In this document: one piece after another, positions 24,502 through 33,589 of the stretch
How the letters are laid out: every line of letters begins with the position of its first letter
How positions within the stretch are numbered: position 1 is the first letter of the stretch
Source: Paenibacillus polymyxa
GTDB lineage: Bacteria; Bacillota; Bacilli; Paenibacillales; Paenibacillaceae
DNA length: 48,432 nt
Reading direction: 5' to 3'
Assembly (NCBI RefSeq): GCF_018614975.1
Contig: NZ_JAGGNR010000028.1
Span: 1-48,432 of the forward strand
The notes under the pieces: generated by a model
What the model saw: only the letters and a program-made list of their open reading frames with translations
Database searches by the model: none
Told to the model about the DNA's origin: nothing
Made by a program: the position numbers and the translations under genes

Positions 24502-25535
24502 GGGAGAAGAGCCTCCTCTAATTCTGACTTTCTATTCTTGTATCCATAACGATAAATGCTAATTACTGCTGTTAATGTGCCAATCATCAAACAAAAAAGA
24601 AAGGAGAGAAGGCTTCCCCATATAGAAACTTCTTTAATGATAGCATTGAATATTGCCATTTTTGCAATTACCCATGCCAATATACATCCAATAGCAAAAC
24701 TAAATAATAATAACGGCCAGTAATCTTTAAGAAGCCACTTTCTCAAATCTGAAGCAGTAGCACCCACAAGATGACGTATTCGTAGTTCGTCTCTTCTCGA
24801 TTGTATCCATGACACCGTGGTCCCAAATATACTCAATAGCATCAATAAAAGAGAAACTGCAAAAACAATAACAATGAAAGCCTGATCTTGTAGAGCTAGC
24901 CTTATTCGTTCTGTATAACTTTGGTTAGCTGGGATAATCGAGTATGATATGGATGCTGTCTGATTCAATTTATTTAAAGCAACTTCCAATTTAGTAAGGT
25001 TTATACCATCGACAGAATATTGTCCAGAAGAAATCTGGTCCTGTTCAAGTGCTACAAAAAATTTGCTGTCGATGTTAATGTATTTATTAATCCAAATAAA
25101 GGAATCTTTCACTTTATAGTATTTTCCATTGTATAAAAAGAAGAAATCATTTTCTTGAATAACGGTATTGTTGAGTAAGCTTTTATCTAGAATAACATTA
25201 CCAGGAGGAACAGAAGTAATCTGCCTTTCACTCGAAGTCATCATCGGGAATATATAATTATGCAAATATATTGATTTTGCATAGCTGTTCCCCTCATCTT
25301 TGTATAGCAAAAAAGAACTTGATTGCTTTTTCAATTCATCTAGAAGCTGATTCACCTTGACATTCGGTGCATTCTCTGCCTGTATTGAAAAATATATACT
25401 CTCTTGACTCAGTCCATTCTGGAGAGTCTGAGTATTCGCATAAGATGTCAGTAAAGCAGAAAACGAAAGGGTAGTAAATGTACCTACTGCTATATAATAA
25501 ATAATAATATAAATTGATCTCTTGATTAACGTCAT
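24498..25535 (-). CDS. FtsX-like permease, 345 aa, partner of the above
   Basis: Start at 25535 chosen for GGAG 9 nt upstream. An N-terminal helix (IYIIIYYIAVGTFTTLSFSALL), an extracytoplasmic domain, and three C-terminal helices: IVIVFAVSLLLMLLSIFGT; LLLFSFAIGCILAWVIA; LLSFLFCLMIGTLTAVI. The segment RRDELRIRHLVGATASDLRKW is the family's cytoplasmic coupling motif. Bacteriocin-associated integral membrane proteins of lactococcin-972-type loci have a similar plan, but I cannot confirm membership from sequence alone. Confidence 0.82.
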   Translation of the reverse strand: MTLIKRSIYIIIYYIAVGTFTTLSFSALLTSYANTQTLQNGLSQESIYFSIQAENAPNVKVNQLLDELKKQSSSFLLYKDEGNSYAKSIYLHNYIFPMMTSSERQITSVPPGNVILDKSLLNNTVIQENDFFFLYNGKYYKVKDSFIWINKYINIDSKFFVALEQDQISSGQYSVDGINLTKLEVALNKLNQTASISYSIIPANQSYTERIRLALQDQAFIVIVFAVSLLLMLLSIFGTTVSWIQSRRDELRIRHLVGATASDLRKWLLKDYWPLLLFSFAIGCILAWVIAKMAIFNAIIKEVSIWGSLLSFLFCLMIGTLTAVISIYRYGYKNRKSELEEALLP

Positions 25536-25557
25536 CTTGTCACACTCCAGCATAAGT

Positions 25558-25589
25558 TAAGCCCCTTCTGAAAACAATGAAGGGGCTTA
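25558..25589 (-). promoter_or_regulatory. Stem-loop between the peptide gene and its ABC genes
   Basis: TAAGCCCCTTC and GAAGGGGCTTA form perfect 11-bp arms around a 10-nt loop. The T run on the minus strand is weak, so it is probably an attenuating terminator or 3'-stabiliser. It would give much more peptide mRNA than transporter mRNA, a pattern seen in bacteriocin operons. Confidence 0.65.
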
Positions 25590-25611
25590 TGTATTAATTT
25601 TTATTTACTAT

Positions 25612-25980
25612 TTAGAAGTATATCCAACCATATCCTGATGTGGCTGTTGAAAATGGGTTATTCACTTTGGAAGTAACTGCTTCGTATAAATTACTGTCTG
25701 ATGTATTCTTAGCAGTAGGAGAGTATACACGACCTGAGTCATAGTTTCCTTCCTTAAGCCATACATAAGCTTGCTTTACATTTTTTCCTGGGGTCAGTCC
25801 AAATCCATGAGAGCTTGTTGTAACTACGGATGGAGTGAAACTAGCACTTACCGTTAGTTGAAAATTATTAGTGTATGAAGAAAAATTGAAAAATCCCATC
25901 CCTGAAACCAATGAACCTCCTACCCCAACCACCCCAATAGCTAAAGCTAATGAAGTTGCTACCAATTTCGTTTTAAACAT
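25612..25980 (-). CDS. Small secreted peptide precursor, possible bacteriocin
   Basis: 122 aa from the ATG at 25980, with GGAGG 7 nt upstream. The N-terminus is a signal peptide (FKTKLVATSLALAIGVVGVGGSLVSG). The mature part is Ser/Thr/Asn-rich, Cys-free and aromatic, ending GYGWIYF. Size, export signal, absence of Cys, position ahead of a MacB-type ABC operon and a strong private promoter together resemble lactococcin-972-like loci. The recognisable core of that family is not evident, so the protein is best called unassigned. An antimicrobial or signalling role is inferred. Confidence 0.75.
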   Translation of the reverse strand: MFKTKLVATSLALAIGVVGVGGSLVSGMGFFNFSSYTNNFQLTVSASFTPSVVTTSSHGFGLTPGKNVKQAYVWLKEGNYDSGRVYSPTAKNTSDSNLYEAVTSKVNNPFSTATSGYGWIYF

Positions 25981-25992
25981 TCTAAATCCTCC

Positions 25993-26050
25993 CATTTAAA
26001 TGTATTATTATTACAAATAAATAATACATTTAAATGACAAGCAATGTCAA
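25993..26050 (-). promoter_or_regulatory. Promoter of the peptide operon overlapped by a 44-bp palindrome
   Basis: -35 TTGACA (26045-26050), 18-nt spacer, -10 TATTAT (26021-26026). CATTTAAATGTATTATT (25993-26009) and its exact reverse complement (26020-26036) flank a 10-nt spacer. One arm covers the -10 box and the other covers the early transcript up to the SD. This looks like a repressor or activator operator. Confidence 0.8.
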
Positions 26051-26157
26051 CCAAATATAAAAATATATGGAATATCGTTTTGTTTTGTTTTGTTCATGAA
26101 GTGTTTCATATCAGTACTATAAACTCACAAATAATCTAAATATACAAAAAGATTATG

Positions 26158-26191
26158 CAAAAAAAAAGACAAGCCGGTTACCCGGCTTGCC
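26158..26191 (-). terminator. Terminator of the glycolytic operon
   Basis: CAAGCCGG and CCGGCTTG around GTAA, followed by a run of nine T on the minus strand, about 25 nt after the eno stop codon. Confidence 0.9.
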
Positions 26192-26212
26192 CATAAAAGC
26201 TGGATATCCAGC

Positions 26213-27499
26213 TTATTTTTTAAGGTTGTAGAATCCTTTAAGACCATTGTATTGAGCCAGTTCACCCAGTTGATCCTCAATGCGGAGCAATTGGTTGTAC
26301 TTCGCGATACGGTCTGTACGGGAAGGAGCACCCGTTTTGATTTGACCAGCGTTAGTTGCAACAGCGATATCAGCGATTGTGCTGTCTTCGGACTCACCGG
26401 AACGGTGGGAGATTACAGCTGTGTATCCTGCGCGTTTAGCCATTTCGATTGCATCAAATGTTTCAGTCAATGTACCGATTTGGTTAACTTTGATCAGGAT
26501 GGAGTTACCGATACCTTCGTTGATACCTCTGCCCAGACGCTCAGTGTTTGTTACGAACAGGTCATCACCAACGAGTTGTACTTTGTCTCCCAATTTCTCA
26601 GTGAGCAATTTCCAACCATCCCAGTCATCTTCGGACATACCGTCTTCGATTGTGATGATTGGGTATTTCTCAACCCATGAAGCCAGAAGGTCAACATACT
26701 CAGCGGAAGTGTAAGATTTACCTTCGCCAGCAAGTGTGTACTTACCATCTTTGTAGAACTCAGTGGAAGCAACGTCCATACCCAAGAATACGTCAACGCC
26801 TGGTTTGTAACCAGCTTTTTCAATTGCTTCGATGATTGTAGTGATTGCTTCTTCGTTCGAACCAAGGTTCGGTGCGAAACCACCTTCGTCACCTACAGCT
26901 GTGTTCAAGCCTTTGGAGCTCAATACGGATTTCAGGTTGTGGAAGATTTCCGCACCTACGCGAAGAGCTTCTTTGAAGCTTGGTGCTCCAACTGGAAGAA
27001 CCATGAACTCTTGAACGTCGATGTTGTTGTCAGCATGCTCACCACCGTTGATGATGTTCATCATTGGTACTGGCAGTGCTTTAGCATTGAATCCGCCCAG
27101 GTAAACGTACAATGGCAGGTCCAGAGCGTCAGCAGCTGCACGAGCTACTGCCATGGATACAGCCAGGATTGCGTTAGCACCCAGTTTACTTTTGTTTGGC
27201 GTACCATCCAAAGTGATCATCAATTTGTCGATACCCAGTTGATCCAGTGCATCCATACCGATAACTTCTGGAGCGATTGTTTCGTTTACGTTTTTAACAG
27301 CCTGCAGAACGCCTTTACCGAGGTAACGGGATTTGTCGCCATCGCGAAGCTCAACTGCTTCGTGGGCACCAGTGGATGCACCAGATGGAACGATTGCGCG
27401 TCCGATTGCGCCGGACTCCAGGTATACTTCAACTTCAACTGTAGGGTTACCGCGGGAGTCGAGGACTTCGCGAGCGTACACGTCAGAAATAATAGTCAT
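26213..27499 (-). CDS. eno: Enolase
   Basis: 428 aa, typical length. It converts 2-phosphoglycerate to phosphoenolpyruvate. Signatures: AREVLDSRGNPTVEVEV at the N-terminus, SGASTGAHEA (mobile loop), GDEGGFAP, the LLIK-type ILIKVNQIGTLTET, and SHRSGESEDSTIAD. AAGGAG lies just before ATG. It is the last gene of the cggR operon, with a 240-nt gap after gpmI that contains a hairpin. The terminator is directly downstream. Confidence 0.98.
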   Translation of the reverse strand: MTIISDVYAREVLDSRGNPTVEVEVYLESGAIGRAIVPSGASTGAHEAVELRDGDKSRYLGKGVLQAVKNVNETIAPEVIGMDALDQLGIDKLMITLDGTPNKSKLGANAILAVSMAVARAAADALDLPLYVYLGGFNAKALPVPMMNIINGGEHADNNIDVQEFMVLPVGAPSFKEALRVGAEIFHNLKSVLSSKGLNTAVGDEGGFAPNLGSNEEAITTIIEAIEKAGYKPGVDVFLGMDVASTEFYKDGKYTLAGEGKSYTSAEYVDLLASWVEKYPIITIEDGMSEDDWDGWKLLTEKLGDKVQLVGDDLFVTNTERLGRGINEGIGNSILIKVNQIGTLTETFDAIEMAKRAGYTAVISHRSGESEDSTIADIAVATNAGQIKTGAPSRTDRIAKYNQLLRIEDQLGELAQYNGLKGFYNLKK

Positions 27500-27603
27500 T
27501 TGTGATAATCTCCTTTATAGTTGGGATTTAATTTTGGGACCAACTTGTGTTTGCCCTTATTTCACTACGTCAGCAGAGTCGTCTTCCGATCGCTGTTATC
27601 CCC

Positions 27604-27639
27604 TGATTTCTTTGAACTTATTTTCATAAGTTGAAATCA
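27604..27639 (-). promoter_or_regulatory. Hairpin in the gpmI-eno intergenic region
   Basis: TGATTTC and AACTTAT pair with ATAAGTT and GAAATCA around GAAA, with a CAAA bulge on one side. It lies about 105-140 nt before the eno start. It may stabilise or process eno mRNA; no T run follows, so termination is unlikely. Confidence 0.4.
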
Positions 27640-27738
27640 TGTGATAAAGGCGAGCGCTTCGCTTCTTCAGACTATTTCTACTGCCTTCGTTCAATGTGCA
27701 AACGCCAAACCGCCCAATTTATATATGTGTTGCGTAAC

Positions 27739-29283
27739 TTATTTACGAGTAGCGATGACAGATGTACCTGTCATTTCTTCCGGTTTAGGCAATTGCATCA
27801 GGTCAAGGATCGTTGGCGCGATATCCGCCAGGATTCCGCCTTCACGCAGGGTTACATTTGCATCGGTAACGATGAATGGGACTGGGTTCGTTGTATGAGC
27901 TGTGAACGGACGTCCTTGCTCATCGAACACCATATCCGCGTTACCATGATCGGCCGTGATCAGTACAACGCCGCCTTTGGCAAGTACTGCATCCACAACA
28001 CGGCCCATGCACTCATCTGTTACTTCAACCGCTTTGATGGTAGGCTCCAGCATGCCGGAGTGTCCAACCATGTCAGGGTTAGCAAAGTTCAGAATGATGG
28101 CGTCATGTTTGTCTGCTTCGATCTCGCGAACACATGCGTCAGCTACTTCATACGCGCTCATCTCTGGTTGCAGGTCATACGTTGCAACTTTTGGTGAGTT
28201 GATCAGTACACGAGTTTCGCCCGGAAGCTCCACATCACGACCGCCGCTGAAGAAGAAGGTAACGTGCGGGTATTTCTCAGTTTCTGCAATACGCAGCTGT
28301 TTTTTATTGTTCTGTACCAGAACTTCACCCAGGGTGTTGTCGAGGTTCTTCGGCGAATAAGCCACATAACCTTCAACTGTCTCGCTGAACAAAGTCAAAC
28401 ATACAAAGTGCAAGCCCACAGGGAACTTCGGACCACGATCGAAACCGCGGAAATCCTGGTTCGTGAATACTTGCGACAACTGGATCGCACGGTCAGGACG
28501 GAAGTTGAGGAAGATAACGGAATCGCCGCTTTCCACCAAACCTACCGGCTCACCATCCGCTTTGACAATAACCGTTGGTTCAACGAATTCGTCAAACACG
28601 GATTTCTCATACGATTCTTCAACCGCTTTGATTGGGTCAGTATATTTCGGTCCATCTCCATAAACGATGGCGCGGTATGATTTCTCAACCCGTTCCCAAC
28701 GTTTGTCACGGTCCATCGCATAATAGCGCCCTTGAACCGTTGCGATTTGTCCTACACCAACTTCTTCAATCTTAGCGATCAGCTTCTGCATGAAGTCTCT
28801 ACCACTGTCTGGCATAACATCACGGCCATCCATGAAGGCATGAATATATACATCGTTCATTTCTTCTTTTTTGGCCAGATCCAGCATAGCAAACAGGTGG
28901 TCGATGTGACTATGTACGCCGCCATCGGACAACAAACCGTAGAGATGAAGCTTTTTGCCGCTTTGTTTCGCTTCGCGAACCGCTTTGACAAGTGTTTCAT
29001 TGTCGTAGAACTCGCCGTCACGAATGGATTTGGAGATACGGGTCAAATCCTGGTATACGATCCGGCCGGCACCAATGTTCAGGTGACCTACCTCGGAATT
29101 TCCCATTTGCCCTTCAGGCAAACCTACAGCTTCACCGCAAGCAGTGAGCGTTGTATGTGGGAATTGGCTCATGAAACGGTCGTAGTTCGGTTTCTTGGCT
29201 TGCGCTACAGCATTGCCTTCCACCGTGTTACGCAGACCGAAGCCATCCATGATGATCAATGCTACAGGTTTTGGAGCTGTCAT
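27739..29283 (-). CDS. gpmI: Phosphoglycerate mutase, cofactor-independent
   Basis: 514 aa from the ATG at 29283, one nucleotide after the tpiA stop, with GAGGGGG upstream; a frame to 29346 reaches back into tpiA and has no ribosome binding site. It interconverts 3- and 2-phosphoglycerate and needs Mn. Alkaline-phosphatase-like motifs are present: LIIMDGFG, QMGNSEVGHLNIGAGR with the phospho-accepting Ser63, FMDGRDV, and ITADHGNAD. Neighbours are tpiA upstream and eno downstream, as in Bacillus. Confidence 0.97.
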   Translation of the reverse strand: MTAPKPVALIIMDGFGLRNTVEGNAVAQAKKPNYDRFMSQFPHTTLTACGEAVGLPEGQMGNSEVGHLNIGAGRIVYQDLTRISKSIRDGEFYDNETLVKAVREAKQSGKKLHLYGLLSDGGVHSHIDHLFAMLDLAKKEEMNDVYIHAFMDGRDVMPDSGRDFMQKLIAKIEEVGVGQIATVQGRYYAMDRDKRWERVEKSYRAIVYGDGPKYTDPIKAVEESYEKSVFDEFVEPTVIVKADGEPVGLVESGDSVIFLNFRPDRAIQLSQVFTNQDFRGFDRGPKFPVGLHFVCLTLFSETVEGYVAYSPKNLDNTLGEVLVQNNKKQLRIAETEKYPHVTFFFSGGRDVELPGETRVLINSPKVATYDLQPEMSAYEVADACVREIEADKHDAIILNFANPDMVGHSGMLEPTIKAVEVTDECMGRVVDAVLAKGGVVLITADHGNADMVFDEQGRPFTAHTTNPVPFIVTDANVTLREGGILADIAPTILDLMQLPKPEEMTGTSVIATRK

Positions 29284-29284
29284 C

Positions 29285-30037
29285 TTACTTCGCCCCCTCA
29301 ACAAGCGCGATGAACGAAGCCGGCTGCAAGCTGGCACCGCCAACAAGCGCGCCGTCGATGTCGCTTTGTCCGAGGTATTCTGTTACGTTCTCCGGTTTAA
29401 CACTGCCACCGTATTGAATACGAACTGCACTCGCAACCGTCTCGTTGTAAAGATCCTTCACTAATGTACGGATGTAAGCAATCACTTCATTCGCATCTTG
29501 GGAAGTGGAGGATTTGCCTGTACCAATCGCCCAGATTGGCTCATAAGCAATAACGACTTGTGCTGCTTGTTCTGCCGACAGACCTTCAAAAGCAGCTACC
29601 GTTTGCACTTTGCATACGTCTTTTGTTTGGTTCGCTTCACGCTCTTCAAGCGTTTCACCAAGACAGAAGATTGGAGTCAATCCGTGACGGAATGCTGCAT
29701 GCAACTTTTTATTAACAGTCTCATCGGTTTCCGCAAAATATTGACGGCGCTCCGAGTGACCAATAATGACATAATCCACACCCAGGTCTTTCAGCATCAC
29801 GCCGCTGATTTCGCCTGTGAATGCACCGTTATCTTCAAAGTGAAGATTTTGTGCACCAATTTTGATGTTTGTGCCTTTAACAGCTTCTACCAGGGATGGC
29901 AGATTAGTAAACGGTGCGCAGATTACAGTCTCCACGCCTTCAACTTCCGCTTTTCCTTTAACTTCCTGAATGAAGTCATTGGATTCGGAAACCGTTTTGA
30001 ACATTTTCCAGTTACCTGCGATAATCGGTGTTCTCAT
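29285..30037 (-). CDS. tpiA: Triosephosphate isomerase
   Basis: 250 aa from the ATG at 30037, with AAGGAG upstream; an earlier in-frame ATG at 30055 has no good site. It interconverts dihydroxyacetone phosphate and glyceraldehyde 3-phosphate. GNWKM (Lys11), IIGHSERR (catalytic His94) and AYEPIWAIGTGK (catalytic Glu166) are intact. It is one nucleotide from gpmI and 36 nt from pgk. Confidence 0.98.
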   Translation of the reverse strand: MRTPIIAGNWKMFKTVSESNDFIQEVKGKAEVEGVETVICAPFTNLPSLVEAVKGTNIKIGAQNLHFEDNGAFTGEISGVMLKDLGVDYVIIGHSERRQYFAETDETVNKKLHAAFRHGLTPIFCLGETLEEREANQTKDVCKVQTVAAFEGLSAEQAAQVVIAYEPIWAIGTGKSSTSQDANEVIAYIRTLVKDLYNETVASAVRIQYGGSVKPENVTEYLGQSDIDGALVGGASLQPASFIALVEGAK

Positions 30038-30073
30038 GGGTTTCAACTCCTTCATGCTATAGACTGCTAAAAC

Positions 30074-31255
30074 TTACTTGTCGTTCAATGCCACTACGCC
30101 TGGAAGTACTTTACCTTCCATGAACTCGAGCGATGCACCGCCACCTGTAGAGATGTGGTTCATCTTGTCAGCCAATTTGAACTTCTCAGCTGCTGCTGCG
30201 GAGTCGCCGCCACCAATAACAGTGTAAGCTTCTGTCTCAGCGCAAGCTTCCGCTACTGCACGAGTACCGTGGGAGAATGGCTCGATTTCAAATACGCCCA
30301 TTGGTCCGTTCCACACAACCAATTTGGAGTTTTTGATTACGTCAGCATAGATCTCACGTGTTTTAGGACCGATGTCGATCCCTTCCCAATCTGCTGGGAT
30401 GCCATCGATGTCAACGATTTGTGTGTTTGCTTTCGCACTGAAATCGTCAGACACTACGATATCTACCGGCAGGTAGAAGTTTTTGCCCAGTTTTTTCGCT
30501 TTTTCGATGAAACCAAGAGCAACATCAAGTTTGGAATCATCCAGCAAGGATTGTCCAATTTCATGTCCTTGTGCTTTGAAGAACGTGTAAGTCAGACCGC
30601 CACCGATGATCACGTTGTCTGCAATGTTCAGCAGGTTGTCGATTACATCGATTTTGTCCTTAACTTTGGATCCGCCGATGATAGCTGTGAAAGGACGCTC
30701 AGGGCTCGAGATGGCTTTACCCAACACTTCAAGTTCTTTCTCCATCAACAAACCGGACACTGCTGGAAGCAAGTGAGCGATTCCTTCAGTCGAAGCGTGT
30801 GCTCTGTGAGCCGCGCCAAACGCATCATTAACGAAAACGTCAGCCAGTTCAGCAAATTGTTTTGCCAGTTCTGGATCGTTTTTCTCTTCGCCTGCGTGGA
30901 AACGAACGTTTTCAAGCAACAATACGTCGCCGTTGTTCAGTTCAGCGATTTGAGCTTTAACAGCGTCACCAACGGAATCGTCAGCTTTAACGACTGTTTT
31001 ACCAAGCAATTCAGACAAACGCTCAGCTGCTGGAGTCAAACGCAAGGATTCAACCACTTCGCCGTTAGGACGACCCATGTGGCTTGCCAAAATGACTTTA
31101 GCGCCTTTTTCAATCAAGAAGTTAATTGTAGGAAGCGTTGCACGAATACGTTTGTCATCTGTAATTTTACCATCTTCGAGCGGCACATTAAAATCTACAC
31201 GGACAAAAGCCCGTTTTCCTGTCAATTCGATATCGCGTACACTTTTTTTGTTCAT
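30074..31255 (-). CDS. pgk: Phosphoglycerate kinase
   Basis: 393 aa from the ATG at 31255, with GGAGG 8 nt upstream. It transfers phosphate from 1,3-bisphosphoglycerate to ADP. Visible are RAFVRVDFNVPL, SHMGRPNG, the Gly-rich VIGGGDSAAAAEKF nucleotide site and the C-terminal STGGGASLEFMEGK. It follows gapA after 150 nt that include a perfect stem-loop. Confidence 0.98.
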   Translation of the reverse strand: MNKKSVRDIELTGKRAFVRVDFNVPLEDGKITDDKRIRATLPTINFLIEKGAKVILASHMGRPNGEVVESLRLTPAAERLSELLGKTVVKADDSVGDAVKAQIAELNNGDVLLLENVRFHAGEEKNDPELAKQFAELADVFVNDAFGAAHRAHASTEGIAHLLPAVSGLLMEKELEVLGKAISSPERPFTAIIGGSKVKDKIDVIDNLLNIADNVIIGGGLTYTFFKAQGHEIGQSLLDDSKLDVALGFIEKAKKLGKNFYLPVDIVVSDDFSAKANTQIVDIDGIPADWEGIDIGPKTREIYADVIKNSKLVVWNGPMGVFEIEPFSHGTRAVAEACAETEAYTVIGGGDSAAAAEKFKLADKMNHISTGGGASLEFMEGKVLPGVVALNDK

Positions 31256-31357
31256 CTGTATTTCCTCCGCACCCATGTATTTGGTGGACCCATCAAGAGC
31301 TAAAATCCCTTGTCAATCCTGGTGTTTTTGAGAAATTTGCAAAATGTAGATATATAA

Positions 31358-31391
31358 AGAGCGGAAACAATATAGCATCTGTTTCCGCTCT
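31358..31391 (-). promoter_or_regulatory. Perfect stem-loop between gapA and pgk
   Basis: AGAGCGGAAACA and TGTTTCCGCTCT form 12-bp arms around a 10-nt loop, followed on the minus strand by TTTATATAT. It is probably a partial terminator or 3'-end stabiliser giving extra gapA mRNA. Confidence 0.65.
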
Positions 31392-31406
31392 ATGTTATTG
31401 CAGATA

Positions 31407-32414
31407 TTACTTAATCATTTTTGCAAAGTGCTCCAAAGTACGAACCAATTGTGCAGTGTAGGACATTTCATTGTCATACCATGCTACAGTTTTAACCAAT
31501 TGTTGGTCGCCAACAGTCAGAACTTTAGTTTGAGTTGCATCAAACAAGGAACCGAAAGTGATACCTTGGATATCGGAAGATACGATTTCGTCTTCTGTGT
31601 ATCCGAAAGTTTGTGGATCGGAAGCTTCTTTCATTGCTGCGTTAACTTCTTCAGCAGTTACTTTTTTGTTCAATACAGTTACGAGCTCAGTCAGGGAACC
31701 AGTAGCTACTGGTACACGTTGAGCTGCACCATCAAGGATTCCTTGCAGTTCTGGAATTACCAGACCGATTGCTTTAGCAGCACCCGTTGTGTTAGGGATG
31801 ATGTTTTCAGCTGCTGCGCGAGCACGACGGAAGTCACCTTTAGGGTGTGGAGCATCCAACGTGTTTTGGTCGCCAGTGTAAGCGTGAATTGTAGTCATCA
31901 AACCTTGAACGATTCCGAATTTGTCTTGCAGTGTTTTTGCCATAGGTGCCAGGCAGTTTGTTGTGCAAGATGCGCCGGAGATTACAGTTTCAGTACCGTC
32001 GAGGATTTCATGGTTTACGTTGTAAACGATGGTTTTCATGTCGCCAGTAGCTGGTGCGGAGATAACAACTTTCTTAGCTCCACCTTTCAAGTGTTTCTCA
32101 GCTGCTTCTTTTGTTGTGAAGAAACCAGTACATTCCAGAACGATATCTACACCCAGGTCGCCCCAAGGAAGTTCTTCCGGGTTACGGTTAGCCAATACTT
32201 TAACTTCTTTGCCGTTCACTTTGAAGAAGCCATCGTGTACTTCAACATCGCCATCGAAGCGACCTTGAGTTGTATCATATTTGAGCAAATGAGCCAGCAT
32301 TTTAGCGTCAGTCAAGTCGTTGATTGCTACTACTTCAATGCCCTCTACATTTTGAATACGGCGGAATGCCAAGCGTCCAATACGTCCAAAACCGTTAATA
32401 CCTACTTTAATCAT
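31407..32414 (-). CDS. gapA: Glyceraldehyde-3-phosphate dehydrogenase (glycolytic)
   Basis: 335 aa. NAD-dependent oxidation of glyceraldehyde 3-phosphate. The N-terminal Rossmann motif GINGFGRIGR is followed by ASCTTNCLAP with catalytic Cys150 and later by WYDNEMSY near the C-terminus. GGGAGG precedes ATG. It lies 106 nt after cggR. Its place after the repressor gene identifies it as the glycolytic GapA rather than the gluconeogenic GapB. Confidence 0.98.
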   Translation of the reverse strand: MIKVGINGFGRIGRLAFRRIQNVEGIEVVAINDLTDAKMLAHLLKYDTTQGRFDGDVEVHDGFFKVNGKEVKVLANRNPEELPWGDLGVDIVLECTGFFTTKEAAEKHLKGGAKKVVISAPATGDMKTIVYNVNHEILDGTETVISGASCTTNCLAPMAKTLQDKFGIVQGLMTTIHAYTGDQNTLDAPHPKGDFRRARAAAENIIPNTTGAAKAIGLVIPELQGILDGAAQRVPVATGSLTELVTVLNKKVTAEEVNAAMKEASDPQTFGYTEDEIVSSDIQGITFGSLFDATQTKVLTVGDQQLVKTVAWYDNEMSYTAQLVRTLEHFAKMIK

Positions 32415-32520
32415 GAGTAAGTTCCTCCCAAGTTTCGATTAATTTTTTATGAAACTTATATATTCAAGACAGACGGTGAAGTCCGTCAAGACAACAATAG
32501 TTGTATTGCAAAGTAAACCC

Positions 32521-33546
32521 TTATTCCATTTCAGCAACGATGACTTCGGCAGCAGCCTCATCAATAATCAGAATATCTTCCTGACCAAATCGCAACACGG
32601 AATGTATAGCTGCAGCTTTGCTTTTGCCGCCTGCAATTCCAATTACAACATCAGTTCGTTCAATATCCTGAAGTCGCATACCCAATGTAAGCATGGTATG
32701 TACCACCTTACCCTGATCATTAAAGTAATAACCGAAAGATTCTGATACGGCTCCTTGCTCTTGAAGTTCATCTATAATCTCCGTCGCAAGTTTGCGTCTT
32801 GTCGCCATCTCCACGGCATCACCAATTCCATGAATAACAATCCGGGATTTTCGAATCAGCTGCAGAATCTCCTGAACACCGGGGTCCTGGATTAATGATT
32901 CATAGGCATGATCACTAAGCAAATCCGGTACATGCAGGAGTTTGTATTGGGCTCCTACCCGTTTTGCCATTGTGGATGCAATCGTATTTGCCTGAATTTC
33001 AAGGCTTTCTCCAAGTCCACCGCGTGCCGGTACGAACCAGACACCTTTGAGCGATGTTGGCGGAGTCAGCTGTTCTGCGACTTCGGCCGTTGTTGATCCG
33101 CCAGTAACGGCGACAACGTCGTTGTCACTCATGATATTGCCGAGAGCCTTCGCTCCGGCTCTGCCCAGTTCCCTTTTGGCAAACGGAGATATGTCCGAAT
33201 CACCAGGAACCACAACTACCTTTTGCAGACCGTAGGCTTGCTTGATGCGCTCTTCCAGCTCGGATAATCCGAACAGCTCTTTGGCTACGGGCTCTAACTG
33301 CTGCAGCAAATCGTACCCTGCCTCGCTGATCTTCATTCCTGCACTGTCAATTTCAATAAGTCCCTGAGCCTTTAACAGATCGGTCTCAGCCCTCAGAACC
33401 CGCTCGGTCATCTGCATGGAATTAGCTAACGTTCTCCGTCCGATCACATCCGATAACATGATCTGTTGCAGAATCGTATACCTCTTTTTCAAGATATCCA
33501 TGAGATCAGGCAGAAGCTGCTTTTGTACTTCTAAAATCGTTCGCAT
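32521..33546 (-). CDS. cggR: Central glycolytic genes regulator (SorC/DeoR family)
   Basis: 341 aa from the ATG at 33546, which aligns with the B. subtilis CggR start; a TTG frame to 33576 is possible. An N-terminal helix-turn-helix region (LLPDLMDILKKRYTILQQI, GRRTLANSMQMTERVLR) is followed by a sugar-phosphate-binding domain (VVAVTGGSTTAEVAEQL, GIGDA, GIAGGKSKAAAIHS). In B. subtilis CggR represses this operon until fructose-1,6-bisphosphate accumulates. It sits first in the operon, directly behind its own operator. The spacing and repeat pattern of that operator support autoregulation. Confidence 0.95.
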   Translation of the reverse strand: MRTILEVQKQLLPDLMDILKKRYTILQQIMLSDVIGRRTLANSMQMTERVLRAETDLLKAQGLIEIDSAGMKISEAGYDLLQQLEPVAKELFGLSELEERIKQAYGLQKVVVVPGDSDISPFAKRELGRAGAKALGNIMSDNDVVAVTGGSTTAEVAEQLTPPTSLKGVWFVPARGGLGESLEIQANTIASTMAKRVGAQYKLLHVPDLLSDHAYESLIQDPGVQEILQLIRKSRIVIHGIGDAVEMATRRKLATEIIDELQEQGAVSESFGYYFNDQGKVVHTMLTLGMRLQDIERTDVVIGIAGGKSKAAAIHSVLRFGQEDILIIDEAAAEVIVAEME

Positions 33547-33589
33547 GCTTTCCACTCCCGCAAGTTCTCGTTCCAAGCTCTCTTTCGTG

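Noticed and set aside
26196..26215. AAGCTGGATATCCAGCTT palindrome near the eno stop as an operator
   Set aside because: It overlaps the 3' end of the operon next to a strong terminator; a transcript hairpin is the simpler explanation.
30155..31303. Long antisense open frame (382 codons) opposite pgk; similar antisense frames opposite gapA, eno, gpmI, tpiA and rnr
   Set aside because: They mirror strongly biased codon use on the real strand, have no ribosome binding site, are Cys/Phe/His-rich and show no domain pattern.
31358..31391. Stem-loop between gapA and pgk as the end of the operon
   Set aside because: The T run is weak and pgk follows in the same operon order as in Bacillus, so partial termination or processing is more likely.
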